Shown: in pieces, positions 1-12,692 of the stretch
Layout: each line of letters begins with the position of its first letter
How positions within the stretch are numbered: the stretch's first letter is position 1
Translations under genes and position numbers: made by a program
From: Antitrichia curtipendula
Lineage: Eukaryota; Streptophyta; Bryopsida; Hypnales; Leucodontaceae
NCBI GenBank assembly: GCA_951230915.1
Contig: OX579638.1
Span: forward strand, 26,678,696-26,742,695
Reading direction: 5' to 3'
Length of the DNA: 64,000 nt
The notes under the pieces: model-generated
The model's input: the letters and a program-made list of their open reading frames with translations, nothing else
Told to the model about the DNA's origin: nothing
The model's database searches: none

Positions 1-411
1 GAATCATTCTCTACTTCATTCTACTTACTATTTTTTTCCTATATGTTATACAATTCCAAATGATGTGAAATTTTTCAAGCATGTAGCCAACTTGTTTAGG
101 AAAAAGAATCCAAAGAAGCACCACCATTTTGGACATTTTTTCATAGAAAAGTGAGCTTTTGAAGTGCAGCTGCCCGGTTTTTTGTAGGGGTCAAAAAACG
201 ATTTCAGTGATTTTGAATGCTTATATCTTGCAATCCACGTGGTGGAATTTTCTGAAATTCTTACCACATATTCTCAAGTCAGCATACTACAAGATCATAT
301 GGTTACATGAGTCAAAAAAAAAGTTTTTTTCAAAAATTTGGTACTTGTACTAAAAACGGCAGTTCTTGAGCGTTTTCAGTGAAAACATAGTCACGGAACT
401 TTAGGGGTTAA
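1..411 (-). repeat. Partial copy of the 0.93-kb TTAA-flanked element
   Basis: This stretch is an inverted, diverged copy of the left half of the element at 17,892-18,816. Shared landmarks in inverted order include the start GAATCATTCTCTACTTC, then CAATTCCAAATGAT, GCATGTAGCCAACTTG, GAAGTGCAGCTGCCCG and the terminus TTTAGGGGTTAA at 400-411. The window edge cuts the other end off. No coding capacity is visible. Confidence 0.75.
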
Positions 412-1394
412 AGTCTAAAAATCCAAGCAACCAATATGCCTTGGTTGTTGTCTTCTTTGACGGGCTATGTAATCAAATAAACTTTTTTGAAAAACAAGAT
501 CTATTCCATGTAGTTTTTAAAGTTGTTTATGAACAAAAGCTCATGATTTGGATGAAAATTCCATTTTGGATGAATTTTCAAACTCAAGGACTCCAAAGAA
601 TGCCTATTATATCTTGTCTTGGGAGAGAAACCTAGTGAATGAGACATCATCTAAAGAAAAAAAAAATTCTACAAGTGGACAAGTGGCAAAAAACTAATTA
701 GTTGGAGCAAATAGTTGAAGAGCAAAGACGCAAAGTTGCGGTGAAATTTTGTTTTTCCTAATGTACTTCCATTGATTACAATGCTTTGTAGGTAATCTTC
801 CATTGCTATAATCCTTGTAAATATTGATATGTATATTTTCAATTGTTTGTTACTATATTCAGTCAAAAAAATAAAACATTTCTTTTTCAGGTTTTTTGAA
901 AATGTGCCCCCCTCCCCCCTTTGTCATCTTGCCCAAGAAAATATAAATTGTTTTCTTTTCAAAATAAACTTTGAAACTTTGATTGCAAAGATCTAAAAAT
1001 TTATATTATAATATTCTTTGAAAACTAATGAATTTAGTAACTTGATAGTAATAAATAATATACTATGACCAATTTTTTTTTAAATTGTTGATTTTTAGAA
1101 GTGATTTTGGAAGAAAAATCTTGTTGAGACTTTAGGGGTTAACCCTTAAAAGGCCCTTGGGGTTCCTTTGTATGACCCACATTTAGCCTTATAACGTTTT
1201 CACTTGTAGTTTATTATATAAATTGTGATACATTGTTATTAACATACTATCATGATCATTGCTTTACTTCTCGCTTTACTTTGTACTAAATAGTAATTGA
1301 TTAATGTTTTTCTAGTCAAATACCACCATATTTATAATATACTATACGACTGCAAAGGCCTTTCAAACTCTTTTAGGGTTAAGGCGGCACAATA
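412..1394. other. AT-rich spacer, no gene seen
   Basis: The sequence is very AT-rich with homopolymer runs and no convincing coding frame. A further TTTAGGGGTTAA motif at about 1,130-1,142 resembles the terminus of the element family seen at 1-411 and 17.9-18.8 kb, but no matching second end was found nearby. Confidence 0.5.
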
Positions 1395-2892
1395 TACAAT
1401 ATCTGGAAGGAATGAAATGGAAATTCAATTCTGCCATTCAAATGAATTTTGCATACTATAAAATATAATTGGCATTTTTTGTCTTGTATAATGAATGTCA
1501 ATTCTTGCGTAATTCCAATCAAAAATACTAGTTTGTCTTAAAAAAAAAAAAACACATTTTGGGTGAATTGTTTCATTTAAATTTCATGGTTTTATATGAT
1601 AATTGATTGAAAAACATTGGTGATGAATTTTTTTAATTCAATTGCATAGATATGTAAAAAACATCCATTCACATTTTTCATATTAAAAAACACCCCATTA
1701 AGTAACAAAAATATGATCTATAAGGAACTCAATTGGAGATATTGTATGACCAAACTTTGTAAAATAGATATCTCTATAACTTGACTGTATTTTGGCAAAG
1801 TAATTGTACATCATGCTTAAATGTACAAAAATAATTATAGTGTAAGGATCAAATAGAAAAATCTACTTATCCCTAAATGCCTGAGGCCTTTCTTGAGCTT
1901 CTAGGAATTTGCTCTAAATTGAACAAAAAGTCAGCATTCTACTAAGTTGTATTGATTTTTTTTGAATTGTAACTATACAAATTCAAACTAGACATGTTAG
2001 AAATCACAACAATATCACTTTTGGATTGAAAGATTATAATGTTTGATCATGAGGAAGTTAAAACTATGAAAGTGATTTGAGGTCTTTCAATCCTCTTTTC
2101 ACATGTCAATTGTAAAAAATTGGTCACCAAAAAAATATGAGGATAAAGGGCCTAACAAGCATAATCCCAATTAATTTATGGCTTCTCAAAATCTGCTCTA
2201 CATTTTTTTTAAATGAATTTCTAATGTGATTTTTTTCCCAAGACCTAGTGTATTTGAGGCTCATTTCCAAGAGCCCTTAACACTATGGAAATTCAAGATT
2301 GCAATGGACACCCTCACATAAAATCTTGAATAGAAAAATCATAATCAATCATTTTCAAAATTGGATTTTTGGTGCTAAAACTAGACTTCAAAAAAAAATA
2401 CTAAAACTTAAAATACTAAAATAGCAACTTCGTTAGGTTTTATTTAACTTCAAAGTATTGTCAACAAATTTGGTGCCTTGGACACTTAGAGGTTAAACAA
2501 TAGAAATGTCTATTTTACAAAATTTGATCTTACGACACCTCTGATTGAATTCCACATAGATGATAGATCATATTTTTGTAACTTAATGGGGTGTTTTTTT
2601 TAATGTGAAAGATGTGCATATGGATGTTTCCTACATATCTATGCAATTGAATTAAAAAATTCATCACCAATGTTTTTCAATCAATTATCATATAAAACCA
2701 TTAAATTTTAATGAAATAACTCATCCAAAATGAAGTTTTGCTTTTTTTAAAGCCAAATTTGATATGCTTGATTGGAATTGCACAGGAATTGAATGTTCAT
2801 TATGCAAGACAAAAAATGCCAATTGTATTTTATATTATGCAAAATTCTTTTGAATGGCAAAATTGGATATCATTGCTTCCGGTATCGTACAT
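1395..2892. repeat. 1.5-kb inverted repeat (fold-back element)
   Basis: The left arm (about 1,395-1,790) pairs with the right arm (about 2,490-2,892) in opposite orientation. Clear matching blocks are AAAATGCCAATT with the sequence around 1,470-1,480, GATTGGAATT at 2,771 with AATTCCAATC at 1,511-1,520, and CTATGCAATTGAATTAAAAA at about 2,639 with its complement around 1,640. The arms look about four-fifths identical and enclose roughly 700 bp of unpaired AT-rich DNA. No ORF of note is present. It is either a non-autonomous fold-back transposon or two oppositely oriented copies of one repeat. Confidence 0.75.
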
Positions 2893-3878
2893 TTAAAATC
2901 ATCATACCATATTACTTTGTTAGTTTTTTATAAGGCTCCTTGAATATTTGTTAATGACAAAAATGGATACCAGCTATTATACAATCTCTAAAGAAATATA
3001 ATTCTATGGATCCAAATTAATGTAGGATGAAAGTCTGGATTAATATGATTATGTCAATGTTGGAAAATCCCTTAAGAAAAGTGCCCACAGGTCAAAAGAA
3101 CAAATTTCAAAATGTTTTAATTATACAATGCAGTAAACAATTAAAAATTTAAACTAAAAAGATTTATCAACAAATTTAAATCATTGTAATAATGACACAT
3201 TCCACAATGCATAGTTTTCATAGGAAAAAAACACTTTTGTCACTATGCCTATGCACTTAAAAAATGACAAACAACTTTGGGATGTGATTCATTCTAATAA
3301 TATAATATACCTTTACAATACTACGACTATGAATAAGTTAAAGGTCAAATTCAACATGCAAGTGCCAAAATTGAATTTCCACTTCAAATTTTGAAAGGCA
3401 CATGTCACTCTACACTAATCACAAGATGACATGTGTTCCTTTTTGAATAAAATTGCTTAACTTATGCCGAATCTGATCCTGATGTAGGGTGCACCAATAC
3501 GTGAAACTCCACCCCACGGTCAATCTATAGGAAAGTCCACAAGGACTGAGACACTGCCACGTCATCGTCTCCCTCCATAGAATTAGCGTGTCCCCAGAAT
3601 TATAGTGTGGGTTGAGCATTTCCAGCTGCTCCCGAAAAGCTAAAGCAAATGACTCCACGGTGGTCCGGTCGTGTTCACATGGCCGACCGTCGTCGCCAGT
3701 TGCTGACTTGTGTCCTCCCTCCCGCCCTCGGGGCCACCATCGCCACCGTCGTCGTAACTCCCACCCACACTACCTTGCACCGACGCTGCGAAAACAGGTG
3801 CACTTCTCCTCGGGACGGAACTCTCGTGTGAACTTCTTCTTATCGTCGGCCATCACGGTCTCGAGCTGACTGAAGGCT
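2893..3878. other. Spacer and probable LSM1 upstream region
   Basis: The first 500 bp are AT-rich repeat-like DNA. From about 3,420 the composition turns GC-rich, as expected near a plant promoter and 5' leader. No conserved protein was recognised in the open frames here. Confidence 0.4.
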
Positions 3879-4007
3879 ATGGTGCGCCACCATCTGCTGC
3901 TGCTGCTGCTTCCTCTGTTATCTCCCGTTTCTCGTCCTTCGGGCGTGTCTGGTTGTGCGGCGTTGGGTGGTTCGAGGAGCTTGTATATATTGTGTGGAGG
4001 AGCGTGA
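3879..4007 (+). CDS. Upstream ORF overlapping the LSM1 start codon
   Basis: An ATG at 3,879 opens a 42-codon frame that starts MVRHH followed by a run of leucines encoded by CTG repeats. It ends with a TGA at 4,005-4,007 whose A is the first base of the LSM1 ATG (TGATG). If the transcript starts upstream of 3,879, this is a uORF able to control LSM1 translation by termination-reinitiation. A TATATAT stretch at about 3,984-3,990 leaves open that transcription begins too far downstream to include it. The peptide resembles no known family. Confidence 0.35.
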   Translation: MVRHHLLLLLLPLLSPVSRPSGVSGCAALGGSRSLYILCGGA

Positions 4008-6022
4008 TGTCGTGGGCGGGACCTGACAACTTTCCTGCGACTTCCCTTGCTGACAATCTCGACAGTGAGTTTCGTTGCTTGGGTTGAATGAAACGGATTG
4101 ATGGTAACGTTGTATGGTTTGGGAGGGGGGATTGGTGGAAGCGAGTTGATCTCAGAATGGACTCGTAGTGGTTAATGAGGATGGTTGCAGCGTGAAATCG
4201 GATTAGGGGACGGAAATGCAATTTATTTGAATTAGGTCTGTTGTTTTGTATTGATGGTTGGGCAATGTAGCGCAGTATTCCTTCAAATGACGAGTGCTTC
4301 TGCTATTTGTAGTATGGGATGCATTGTTAGCTGTAGACGTGAGGTGCGGATTTGAATAGGCACCGAGTATTAAATGGATTATTTTCTATCCTTTTGTATG
4401 CGTGAAGCTTGGAGCGGGGTCAATTTTGGTAGTGCTGTGCATCAATTAGGGTATGGTACATGGTTTTGTAATTGCCCGTTGGATATTGGTTGTGCGTAGT
4501 AACTTGAATGGCAAGTTTTGGAACTGGCAAGTAGTTGGTGGAATCTAGGGTTTCGAGCTGCAAGAGGTGTAGCGGTAATTATATCAGTGAATAAGCAGGC
4601 GTAAACTTATGAAAGTCGAGAGAATCAGGTCTCGGCATATGTAGATGTACGCCCTCACCAATGGGTTCTAGTATAGTTGCGTATATTTGCGTGGAAATGT
4701 CTTTCTTGCATGCGTCTTAATATTGTTCTGGTGGTGAACTAAACTTGCAGAGAAGTTGCTAGTGATATTGCGGGATGGAAGGAAAATAATTGGCATACTC
4801 CGATCTTTTGATCAATTCGGTATGAATTCCTGTATTCGTTGATGAAAATGTCCATGACTACAGTTTTTTTAATTCTCATTCAGTATTTTACTCTTGCAGT
4901 CATTCTTGAGCTCATGGTTTCTGTGCACTATTGAGTATTGGAGCTGTTACAATCAGTAATTTTTATATTAAGCACAGAATCTGTCGTGCTGAAATTTTGA
5001 TGAAACAGCGAATGTAGTGTTGGAGGGAGCACTTGAAAGGATAACGGTCGGAGAGCTATATTGCGATCTTCCTCTGGGCCTGTATATTATCCGTGGAGAA
5101 AATGTTGTTCTCATTGGTGAATTGGTAAGCTTTTTCTGAAGCTCAATGGCATTACTTAAAATCCCCTTCCTGTCATTAGTGTGTCGGAAGGATTGGATTA
5201 TCAGACTTGTCACCCGTCTTCGGCTAAGTGGAATGTGGGTAGAATATTGTCTAGTATTATTAAGATGGGTCCGAAATCACAAACAAGTCAACTTGTTGAA
5301 TGTAGAAACATACTTGAACCTATCTTGTTGAAACTGATACAATAAGGTTGCTCGTAGTCATTTGAGAAGTCAGACTTTATTCAGATCCTGCTTGACTTAT
5401 TCAGACTTATTCAGACTGGAATCTAGGGTCTTCAGCTTATTACATTTTAGTTTAAGGGGGAATCACGGCTTATGTACTTTCTGGTTGGGTACTACAGGAT
5501 CTTGAGAGGGAGGAGTTGCCATCCTTTATGGTGCTCGTCACACCTGCCGAAATCAAGCAGGTAAGCACAATCATGCACAGTTTTTTAAATCTCGGCATTG
5601 CTCAATTTAATGAATTGCTTCTGAGTAATTTCATGCTTGTATTTAGAATATTACGTTATACCAACAAGTAACGGCCAACCTGTGGCGCAACTCGTGACCA
5701 TTCTCTTTGCGATGTTTTGAAAATGTAAAGTTGAACTGGATTATGATCTATTTTGCTTAAAGGATGGGTTAACAGGGTTCACAAGTTTTGGGGGTACAGG
5801 AACTATGTCGTATGTCTGATCTTCATTAGTTGAGTGCCTATAGTGATAACTTCATACTGGTCATAAAGCTATGCGTTTGACTTCTTATCGTCCTGAAATG
5901 TGTTGAAGCTGCTACTATGGCTCAGAAATGTTGTGCTGGTGCAGGCACAGAAAGCAGAGAAAGATGCAACAGAGTTGAAGGGTTCAATGAGGAAGCGCAT
6001 GGAGTTTCTGGATCTTGATTGA
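4007..6022 (+). CDS. LSM1: U6 snRNA-associated Sm-like protein LSM1
   Basis: LSM1 is the signature subunit of the cytoplasmic LSM1-7 ring, which binds the 3' ends of deadenylated mRNAs with PAT1 and promotes decapping in P-bodies. I assembled five exons: 4007-4064, 4751-4819, 5009-5124, 5498-5560 and 5945-6022. All junctions are GT-AG and in phase, giving 127 aa; plant LSM1 is about 128 aa. The protein begins MSWAGPD. The Sm1 motif lies at about residues 21-48 (LRDGRK, then FDQFANVVLEGA). The Sm2 motif is at about 70-81 (IRGENVVLIGEL). The C-terminal LSM1-type tail carries KGSMRKRMEFLDLD. The start is fixed by the conserved N-terminus, and exon 1 ends at a perfect GTGAGT donor. Every exon matches the family, so the gene looks intact. 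Confidence 0.95.
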
Positions 6023-7038
6023 GCTATGAAATGATCGAGGGACATGGAGACCCTAGTTTCCACCTGTACGGATGACTACCAATTTCCTTAGCCTCACAAA
6101 GCAAACAAAGGGGGAACACGCCCCGCCAGTGTGGCGAGTTTAAAGTGTCATGCTGGCCCGCACATTTTATCGCGGATCTGCGTTCCTAGTGGTGGTATTC
6201 ACCACAAAATTTACCCTCTAGGGTGCCCCCATCCTTATTCTAGTTTCCTGTTTCTGTTGTTATAGTTATGGACGACTTGGATGTCATCCATGCTCTTGTC
6301 AGAGTTTCTTTTGCCCACTATCAGTGAAATACCTATTGTGTCAGCTTCAGTACTTTCCTCTCCGCCTATGTGTTGTTATTCTGAAATCTTCTGCATTACT
6401 AGACTCATCCTTAGACACAAAGTCACCTACTGCATGTTTCCTGGATGTGGAATGTGTTGGTCTTACAGGAGCTTGCTTTTGAATCTAGGTACTGTTCTGG
6501 GACACTTCTACTTTTCTTGTATGTTCATGTTGACCCTGTAAGGAGGTTCACGACCTGCTTTTATCAACCAAACAGTTAACTGAATTTCTCGCGTTTGTTT
6601 GTTTTAATTGGTTCGTTGGCAAGTACTGCAAGAGTATTGATTATTTGTGGACGCCAGTGTTTGTTGATGTTTTAAAGTTGGTAGCCTCCTCTTCGAACGA
6701 GATACAGGTAATGTGGTGTATTATTCTTGAACCTGAGGCCCTAAGTTTTGTTTAACTTCGTAGTTTGGTACCCTTTTGTGCGCAGTAACAAAATTCATGG
6801 CAGATACGCAACCTAAGTATCTCTACGTGGAATATGTTGTACGTTTATGTAAACATCTTTCTGCTGGCAACATAGGATTCAATCTCAGAAATATAGAATG
6901 TTGAAGGCAACTTAGCGACAGCTGTGACTTTTTTTTGCACATGCAGTTTATACCTTGAGATTCCCACATATGTGCCAACCATAACTTTGATTTTGGTTGC
7001 TGTCATCGAGCACTGCAACCTGTTTTAACTCTGAAGTC
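6023..7038. other. Spacer between convergent LSM1 and TRM-like genes
   Basis: About 1 kb separates the LSM1 stop from the end of the oppositely oriented TRM-like gene. It should hold both 3' untranslated regions. No further conserved coding exon was recognised. Confidence 0.5.
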
Positions 7039-9899
7039 CTACTTAGGCTTTGTAGTCGTCAGTTCCTCCAAAAGATCTTTCATCAGGTCCTGGTAAATCA
7101 TCTTGTCGAGTTCTTCCATAACTTCAGTCATTTCAACCCATGACGACGCCTGAGATTTCAGATCTCTCTGCAGAATGTTTTGCACTGTTGTGCAGATATC
7201 ATCTGAGGCGGAGGGGCAGATTTGCAGGTGGTTCCAAACTTTTTGTACAAGCGCCTGCCCCTTCCACTCGTATTCAGGTATCGATGGAGCCAGGTTCATC
7301 CCTATCTGTGCACATTTTCGGAATTCAAGCTCACGTCTCAACAGTTCTTCTACGAAGTCGTAGAGGATACGTTTCTCAATCAGTTTCTTCTTGTTTCTGC
7401 GCTCAGCTACCGCTAACCTCCTTTCAAAAGGAAGGCTGCCAACCTTTGCAGTCATTCTGTATGGCGTCTTTTGTGTTGGGCTAATAACGTGCTGCCTTGT
7501 GCTCAGAAGTTGATGTTTGTTCACCCAATCTCCGTTGGTGATACCCGATGCGACCAAGAGATCACGTATGAACTCTCGTTCCTCCTCTCGACTGTCCAAA
7601 ACCCTACCCCGGCGTGAGGACCGGTTCACGTCATTGTCGTGGGGTAGAAGTAAATCGGGTTGCTGACTGTTGTCTTCACGCTCATGTTTGCAAAACCACC
7701 CTAGTAACAATTGATTCCTCTCTGCAGCAGCCTTTGATGCTCTTGCAAGTTCGTGGAGAGTTCGCTCCCCCCACTGATTCCAGCGGTGGGCACACTCCAA
7801 TACCTGCAGTGCATCTGCAAGGTCACACGGCTAACAGTTTGTTGAAAGCTGTATTGATTCGTATTGGTTTGAATTGCGTTTTGGATATGATTTTGCAAGT
7901 TGCGTTCGAAGGTAACGAAGTTTAGCATGTACTATCATACCGTAGAGCATTCGGCTTGTGAATCAGTGCATGGATGAAATTGCATCACTAGGAGATTACC
8001 CTTACTGAATTGATCGTAGAATTTCAAGTCGTGAAACGGGTCATCCTCTCAATGCAAATGTAGCTGCAACTCATGGCCAAGTTCTGCGAACCGTCTCATA
8101 AGAGGAGACGCACGGAAATCTGTTGCATACCTTGGAGGATGGCAGTAGTTCTGTTTGCTGTCGCAAGAGAGCGGTACTTTTGAGCAAGAGGAATGTCCAG
8201 GGTCTCCCCCGAGCTAGGTTGGTCGCTCCCAATTTGATCACTCGCTCTTGTCGCTTCATTGCAATCTACGTCCTCATGAATTTCACCTTCCTTTCCTGGT
8301 AAATAACAACTTCTTGGAACCTGCGACTTTTCAGTTTTCGTGCTGCTATTAGGGTTATGAGCGGAGGCGTCACTCCTTGATTTGCAGAAGTGCTAGAAGG
8401 AGTTTTGCTACAGATTTTGTTTGTATGTCTGGCATATTAACTCTCAACTGGTAACTGACAGATATGCAGATCTAAAATTCGCAGAGATTTTCTACTGGTA
8501 ACTAGGATGATTACTTCTATCGAAAGTGAGGTTCCATGGGACTGATATGAATTTCTAGGATTCAATTATTTCTCTATTCTCTTCTCGTTCCAACAAAGCA
8601 GAGTCACTAAAGAAGAGCTTGTCAATGATAGTTTGATCTTTTATTACCTCTGAGCACGTGATGGCGTGTCTGGATTTCTGAATTGTGTTTTCATTTCTGA
8701 GAGTGCCTGTTGTGCTTTCGTTCGTGATCCTGCTGCGAACAGAAGGCTGGTTACGATCGCTTCTGAGAATCACAATGGCCACTGGCGTGTCCACATCTTG
8801 TGCATTCCGGCATTCTCGTTTCCTGTATCCGTGCTTGGCATCCAGGGCTCTTTGGCTTTTAACCTCCTCCATGAGACTGTTGCAATTGAACTCCCTTCTC
8901 AACGTCATGGAAGCCGGTCTCGTCTCAAGCTTGTTGATGGGAAGAGGAGAGGCGCCTTCATAATTATACTGCTGGTTGCCAATACGGGAAACTGTGCTGC
9001 TGCATTCTGTTTCGATGGGTATGAGAGGCTGCACCATGGACAGAGACTTGCCTCTCGAACTTCGTCTTGTAGTTGCAAGAGGCTCACAGCCGACTGTCGT
9101 TCTCACTTTGGAAGAACTCCCACCAGTGTTCTTCGTTTCAATACTTTTCCTGAATCTCCTGTATTTCATTCCGAGAGTTTTCATTTATCCGGTTTTGAAA
9201 TTGGGTTATTATTTGTGTCAAGATTTGGAGCTGCTATGAAATATAAGTAAAAGTTGCGCATGCTACGTAGAAAATTGTTAGATTTTACAGAAACCGGTGA
9301 AATTATTGTGAGACACATTTGAATGTAGGTACTTGAAGGGAATCAGCACCGGACTGGAGATTTGACAAGAGGACGTGTGAGAGGTTGTGTGCTTACCCGA
9401 TTTCACTGCTACTTTGAGAGGCCCGTGGTGGTGGATTTCCAGGTTCGTTTCCTAGGTGCTCCACCTTCCTAATTGAGGAAGTGGGAGATGTTGCTTTATT
9501 GATGCGGGAAGGCTTCACAGTGACTTCACTCGCCGTGTCCTGCCGTTGGCTTCGGTCGAGGAGGCTCCTCTGGCTTCTGCTCCCTATCCAATGTTTCGGA
9601 AAAGCTCTACACTCCAAATTGACGGAGTGGTGTTCTGGAAGGTTAGGTGGCATATTTGATTGCTTCAAACGCTCTTTGACCTCTGCATCCATACGGGGAG
9701 TCGAATGCTTTGTTTCGGTCGATTTCTTACTGTTGGAACGAATCCATCCCTTCACTTCTGTAGACTGGAAGTACTGTTTAGCGGTTTTCCGGAGGTTTGT
9801 AAACTGCAGCTGCTCCAGCTGTTGCACTACGTCGCTATAGAACGCTTCCAGCCTGTTTCTAGCCGGCGGCATCCTGTGTGGAGACTTGCTATGCCCCAT
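7039..9899 (-). CDS. TRM/LONGIFOLIA-like protein, DUF4378 C-terminus
   Basis: TRM (TON1-recruiting motif) proteins, including LONGIFOLIA, bind microtubules and steer cortical arrays and cell elongation. Exons supported by splice sites and phase are 9397 upward (GTAAGC donor), 8648-9149 or 9158, 8131-8295 and 7039-7814. The last exon encodes a DUF4378-type end: FIRDLLVASGI, a basic block (ERRNKKKLIEKRILYDFVEE), then WNHLQICP and a closing helix rich in E, L and K. The middle exon holds VDTPVAIVILRS, resembling the SPIVVLKP-like motif of the family. The upstream exon has a helical segment (FYSDVVQQLEQLQF) like the YxEMEKRLxELxF motif. The first in-frame ATG is at 9,899, but the true start is probably further upstream: 10,157-10,417 (-) may be another exon, with two frames open there. 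The junction between 8,648 and 8,295 is unresolved, because the strong GTAATA donor gives the wrong phase and a weaker GTGACT donor at about 8,617 fits. Confidence 0.75.
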
Positions 9900-10784
9900 G
9901 TTTAGGGACTCAAAATGCTTCAATTATCCTTCAATCTAAGTCGGACCATCCCTGTTGGACCATCCCTGTTGGACCATGCCTGCTTCCAGCTGCGCCATGG
10001 CGAAGTCTGCTCTGTTTCGAAACCCCAATACACTCAAACCTCTTTGATCTTACCACCTTACTTACAAGTGTGCTATAGTCAATCATTTTGTGGCAAGTTT
10101 GCAGAATATTCTGGAACGTTGTTTCAGAGATGGTTATAATCAAGAGTTTTGAGTGCCTATGGTATAGAATGTGTTAACAGGCCGTGCACTGACTGGGGCG
10201 ACTGCATACCTGAGTTTTGACTGGATTTCAAACTGGGGGACCAATTGTGTGCAACATCGAACTTCAGAGCTCTGACTGCTTCTTGGAGATGGGACAGCTT
10301 CGGAGCTTCGGAGGTCCTTCCAATCTTGCCCGCGCCGCTTGCAGTCCCCTGCCACCACTTTGAAGCTGGATGTAACGTCCAGCAGTGACACAAGGTTACG
10401 GGGTCATCGCGGTGCATTCGTTACCAACCCCAATTCAAAATCAAAGCTACAACGAGCAGTGTATGTTTGAATTGCACACTAGAGAATGAAACAGTGACCT
10501 CAGAGACGAGGCTGGGCTATTGAATAGAAGCGCAAGAGGTATGCTAAACCGTGTGCAAACCAGTCCCAGTTCCAACAATGCTTGAGCAGAAGCAGCTGAT
10601 AGTTGGAAGAGCTCCTTTGCTTACCACATCTGCTAGCTCCTGAGGAAGAACTTTTTTTTATTGCCCACTATGTTGCACGATAGTACTTCAATTTGTGTGG
10701 CTGCATCTATACTGACGGACCTTCTAAGCAAACACAGTGACTGGAGCTGCTCATTGCCGGAAACACACACTTCTTGTTGGCAGG
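9900..10784 (-). other. Possible 5' exon or intron region of the TRM-like gene
   Basis: Composition stays exon-like and minus-strand frames are open at 10,140-10,417, but no conserved motif settles the frame. A 17-bp imperfect tandem repeat of GGACCATCCCTGTT lies at about 9,942-9,978. Confidence 0.35.
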
Positions 10785-10890
10785 TGACACAGTGCAACTA
10801 CTCATTCTGGGGAATTGGGACGACACAGTGCTATTAGCTACTCATTCCGAGGAATTGCGACACAGTGCAACTACTCATTCTACATGAGAA
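10785..10890. repeat. Short tandem repeat, about 38-bp unit
   Basis: The phrase GACACAGTG, then CTACTCATTC, then GGAATTG occurs three times in a row (the third copy is partial), with units of about 37-39 bp. The copies differ by small substitutions. No function is evident. Confidence 0.7.
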
Positions 10891-12511
10891 CTCGGAAGGA
10901 CTGCCTTCAGTGAAGATACTTCGGGTGATCAACCTCCGACTACTTCAGTGCCCCAGAATTATTCGCTGTTGCTGTCAATCCAACTTGGGTTCTGGACGTG
11001 GCTGTACCGTGGAGCTCTCCCTCCTCTCTCCATCTCTCTCACTCACCAGGTACTGTTGTGAAGTCCATCGCCTCCATAATTGTACTCCTTAACGGATCAA
11101 ACTTCACTCAGTGTAACTGGATTTCCTTTCCATTGACCTCCAATTACCTTACATTTTTTTCTTCAAGTAGATGCACAAGCAAGTTGCACTCTTACTGCTC
11201 ATGGCCCCTACTTTGTTGAAGGGACCATGTGACGTTTAAATATGATTGCTTGGCTAGTTTTTACTGTACAGGGCCTAGGAGGAAGAAATCCAGCTAGCGT
11301 CCTGTCGGATTTCCTTCTCCAGGTCCGATGCTTTGAACACCCCTATTGTAACTTGAAGGTGCTCTTGGAAGACCCTCGTAAATTATTAACTCTATGCAGT
11401 GGAGCAAGCTGTATTTTTCATAGGATCGGAATGACTCCGAGGTTGTGCTCGCCATCCTGCTTTGGATCTAGCTACATAGTTGTTTATAATCACGAATTTG
11501 TCACTTGGGTTGATCTGAATGACCTTTGGTTTTGTAAATACTTGACGTACGTACGTACACCCAAAACTAACAAACTTAAAGTAAAAGAATCCTACATTCA
11601 ATTAAGGACATCAAATGTACAGCAATGGTAGTTACATTGCGTCGGTTTTGGGTGCACTGTTTATTGGAGTAGACGTTCCTTACCTTGCGTAGGATTTTTG
11701 TTGGCTTCGATACCCAACAGAACGCCAGGCCTGCACTACAGGCTAGCTAGGTTCTCTCTAGTTCTGTAGTGCTCTTGTCGTCCCTCCTGTCCTGATCGAT
11801 TTGATAAAGAGTAAGTTTGTGCGAGGTTGTCACTTTGGTGACAAAGCTGCAGTGAGAGTAGCACCTCCGTCAGCAGCTAGACAGCTAGACCTGGACGCAA
11901 TTAATAGAAAAAATGGGGTTCCTGCATTTGTCACTGTCACCACATGCAGTCATCGAATGGGATCCATCGTATTGATAGTTTGGCATCTTCATGGAATTCC
12001 ACCAACTCCGTGATAGTAACGTTTCATCTAGAGTTTTAAGTTTTAACATGTTGAACGCACGACACTTCTTGAAGCACTAACTTCCTTCTGGAGCTTGTGG
12101 TGCCATGATTTTTTAAGGAGGTGTGATGCCAGGGCCATTATTTCCGGCCTTGCAGTGTGGAATGCGTGGAGCGTAGGTACACAGGTACGTACAAATCCTC
12201 ACGGTTCTCACGTATCCTCGTTGGAAGGATCTTCTCTACTTTACTTGGGTTTCTTTTCCTATTAATTGCGGCAGCGAAGTGGAGACTCAGGACTTGCTGT
12301 GTTTGTTTTTTTGCGATTTGGTCCAAAATTGCACCAAATTTTATGGCCTAACACCACGCGTATAGGAAAAAAAATGGTACTAAAAAGTTGGAAAATCGCC
12401 AGAAAACTTCAAGTAAATAAAAAAATCTTGGATGAAATCACCAAATTATGGATGAAAAGTGAATTATGGATATGTGATATGTGCTACATCAGGAAAAAAC
12501 CACCCATTGCC
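10891..12511. other. Spacer, no gene recognised
   Basis: Mixed-composition DNA, possibly the upstream region of the TRM-like gene. A palindromic ACGTACGTACGT run lies at about 11,547. The near-identical words AGGACTTGCTG at about 12,287 and 12,701 bracket a 400-bp AT-rich stretch that includes the hairpin at 12,512-12,692. They could be a duplicated insertion target, but this is not secure. Confidence 0.35.
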
Positions 12512-12692
12512 GCAATACTGTTTCAATGGGTTAACAGTATAGTATTAAAAGTGTATTGCTGCAGTACTGCAAATATATACTTTCAATATTACAGCAGTGC
12601 TTCTATTGAAACTATATTGTTGCATTACTACTTGCAGTATTGCAACAATATACTTTCAATACTATATTGTTAAGCCATTGAAACAATATTGC
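12512..12692. mobile_element. Fold-back MITE, 181 bp
   Basis: The two halves are inverted copies of each other. The left arm begins GCAATACTGTTTCAATGGG, and the complement of the right arm begins GCAATATTGTTTCAATGGC. Pairing continues for about 75 bp per arm with a small loop, leaving almost no non-repeat interior. No target-site duplication is certain. The structure could also be processed as a small-RNA hairpin if transcribed. Confidence 0.75.
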
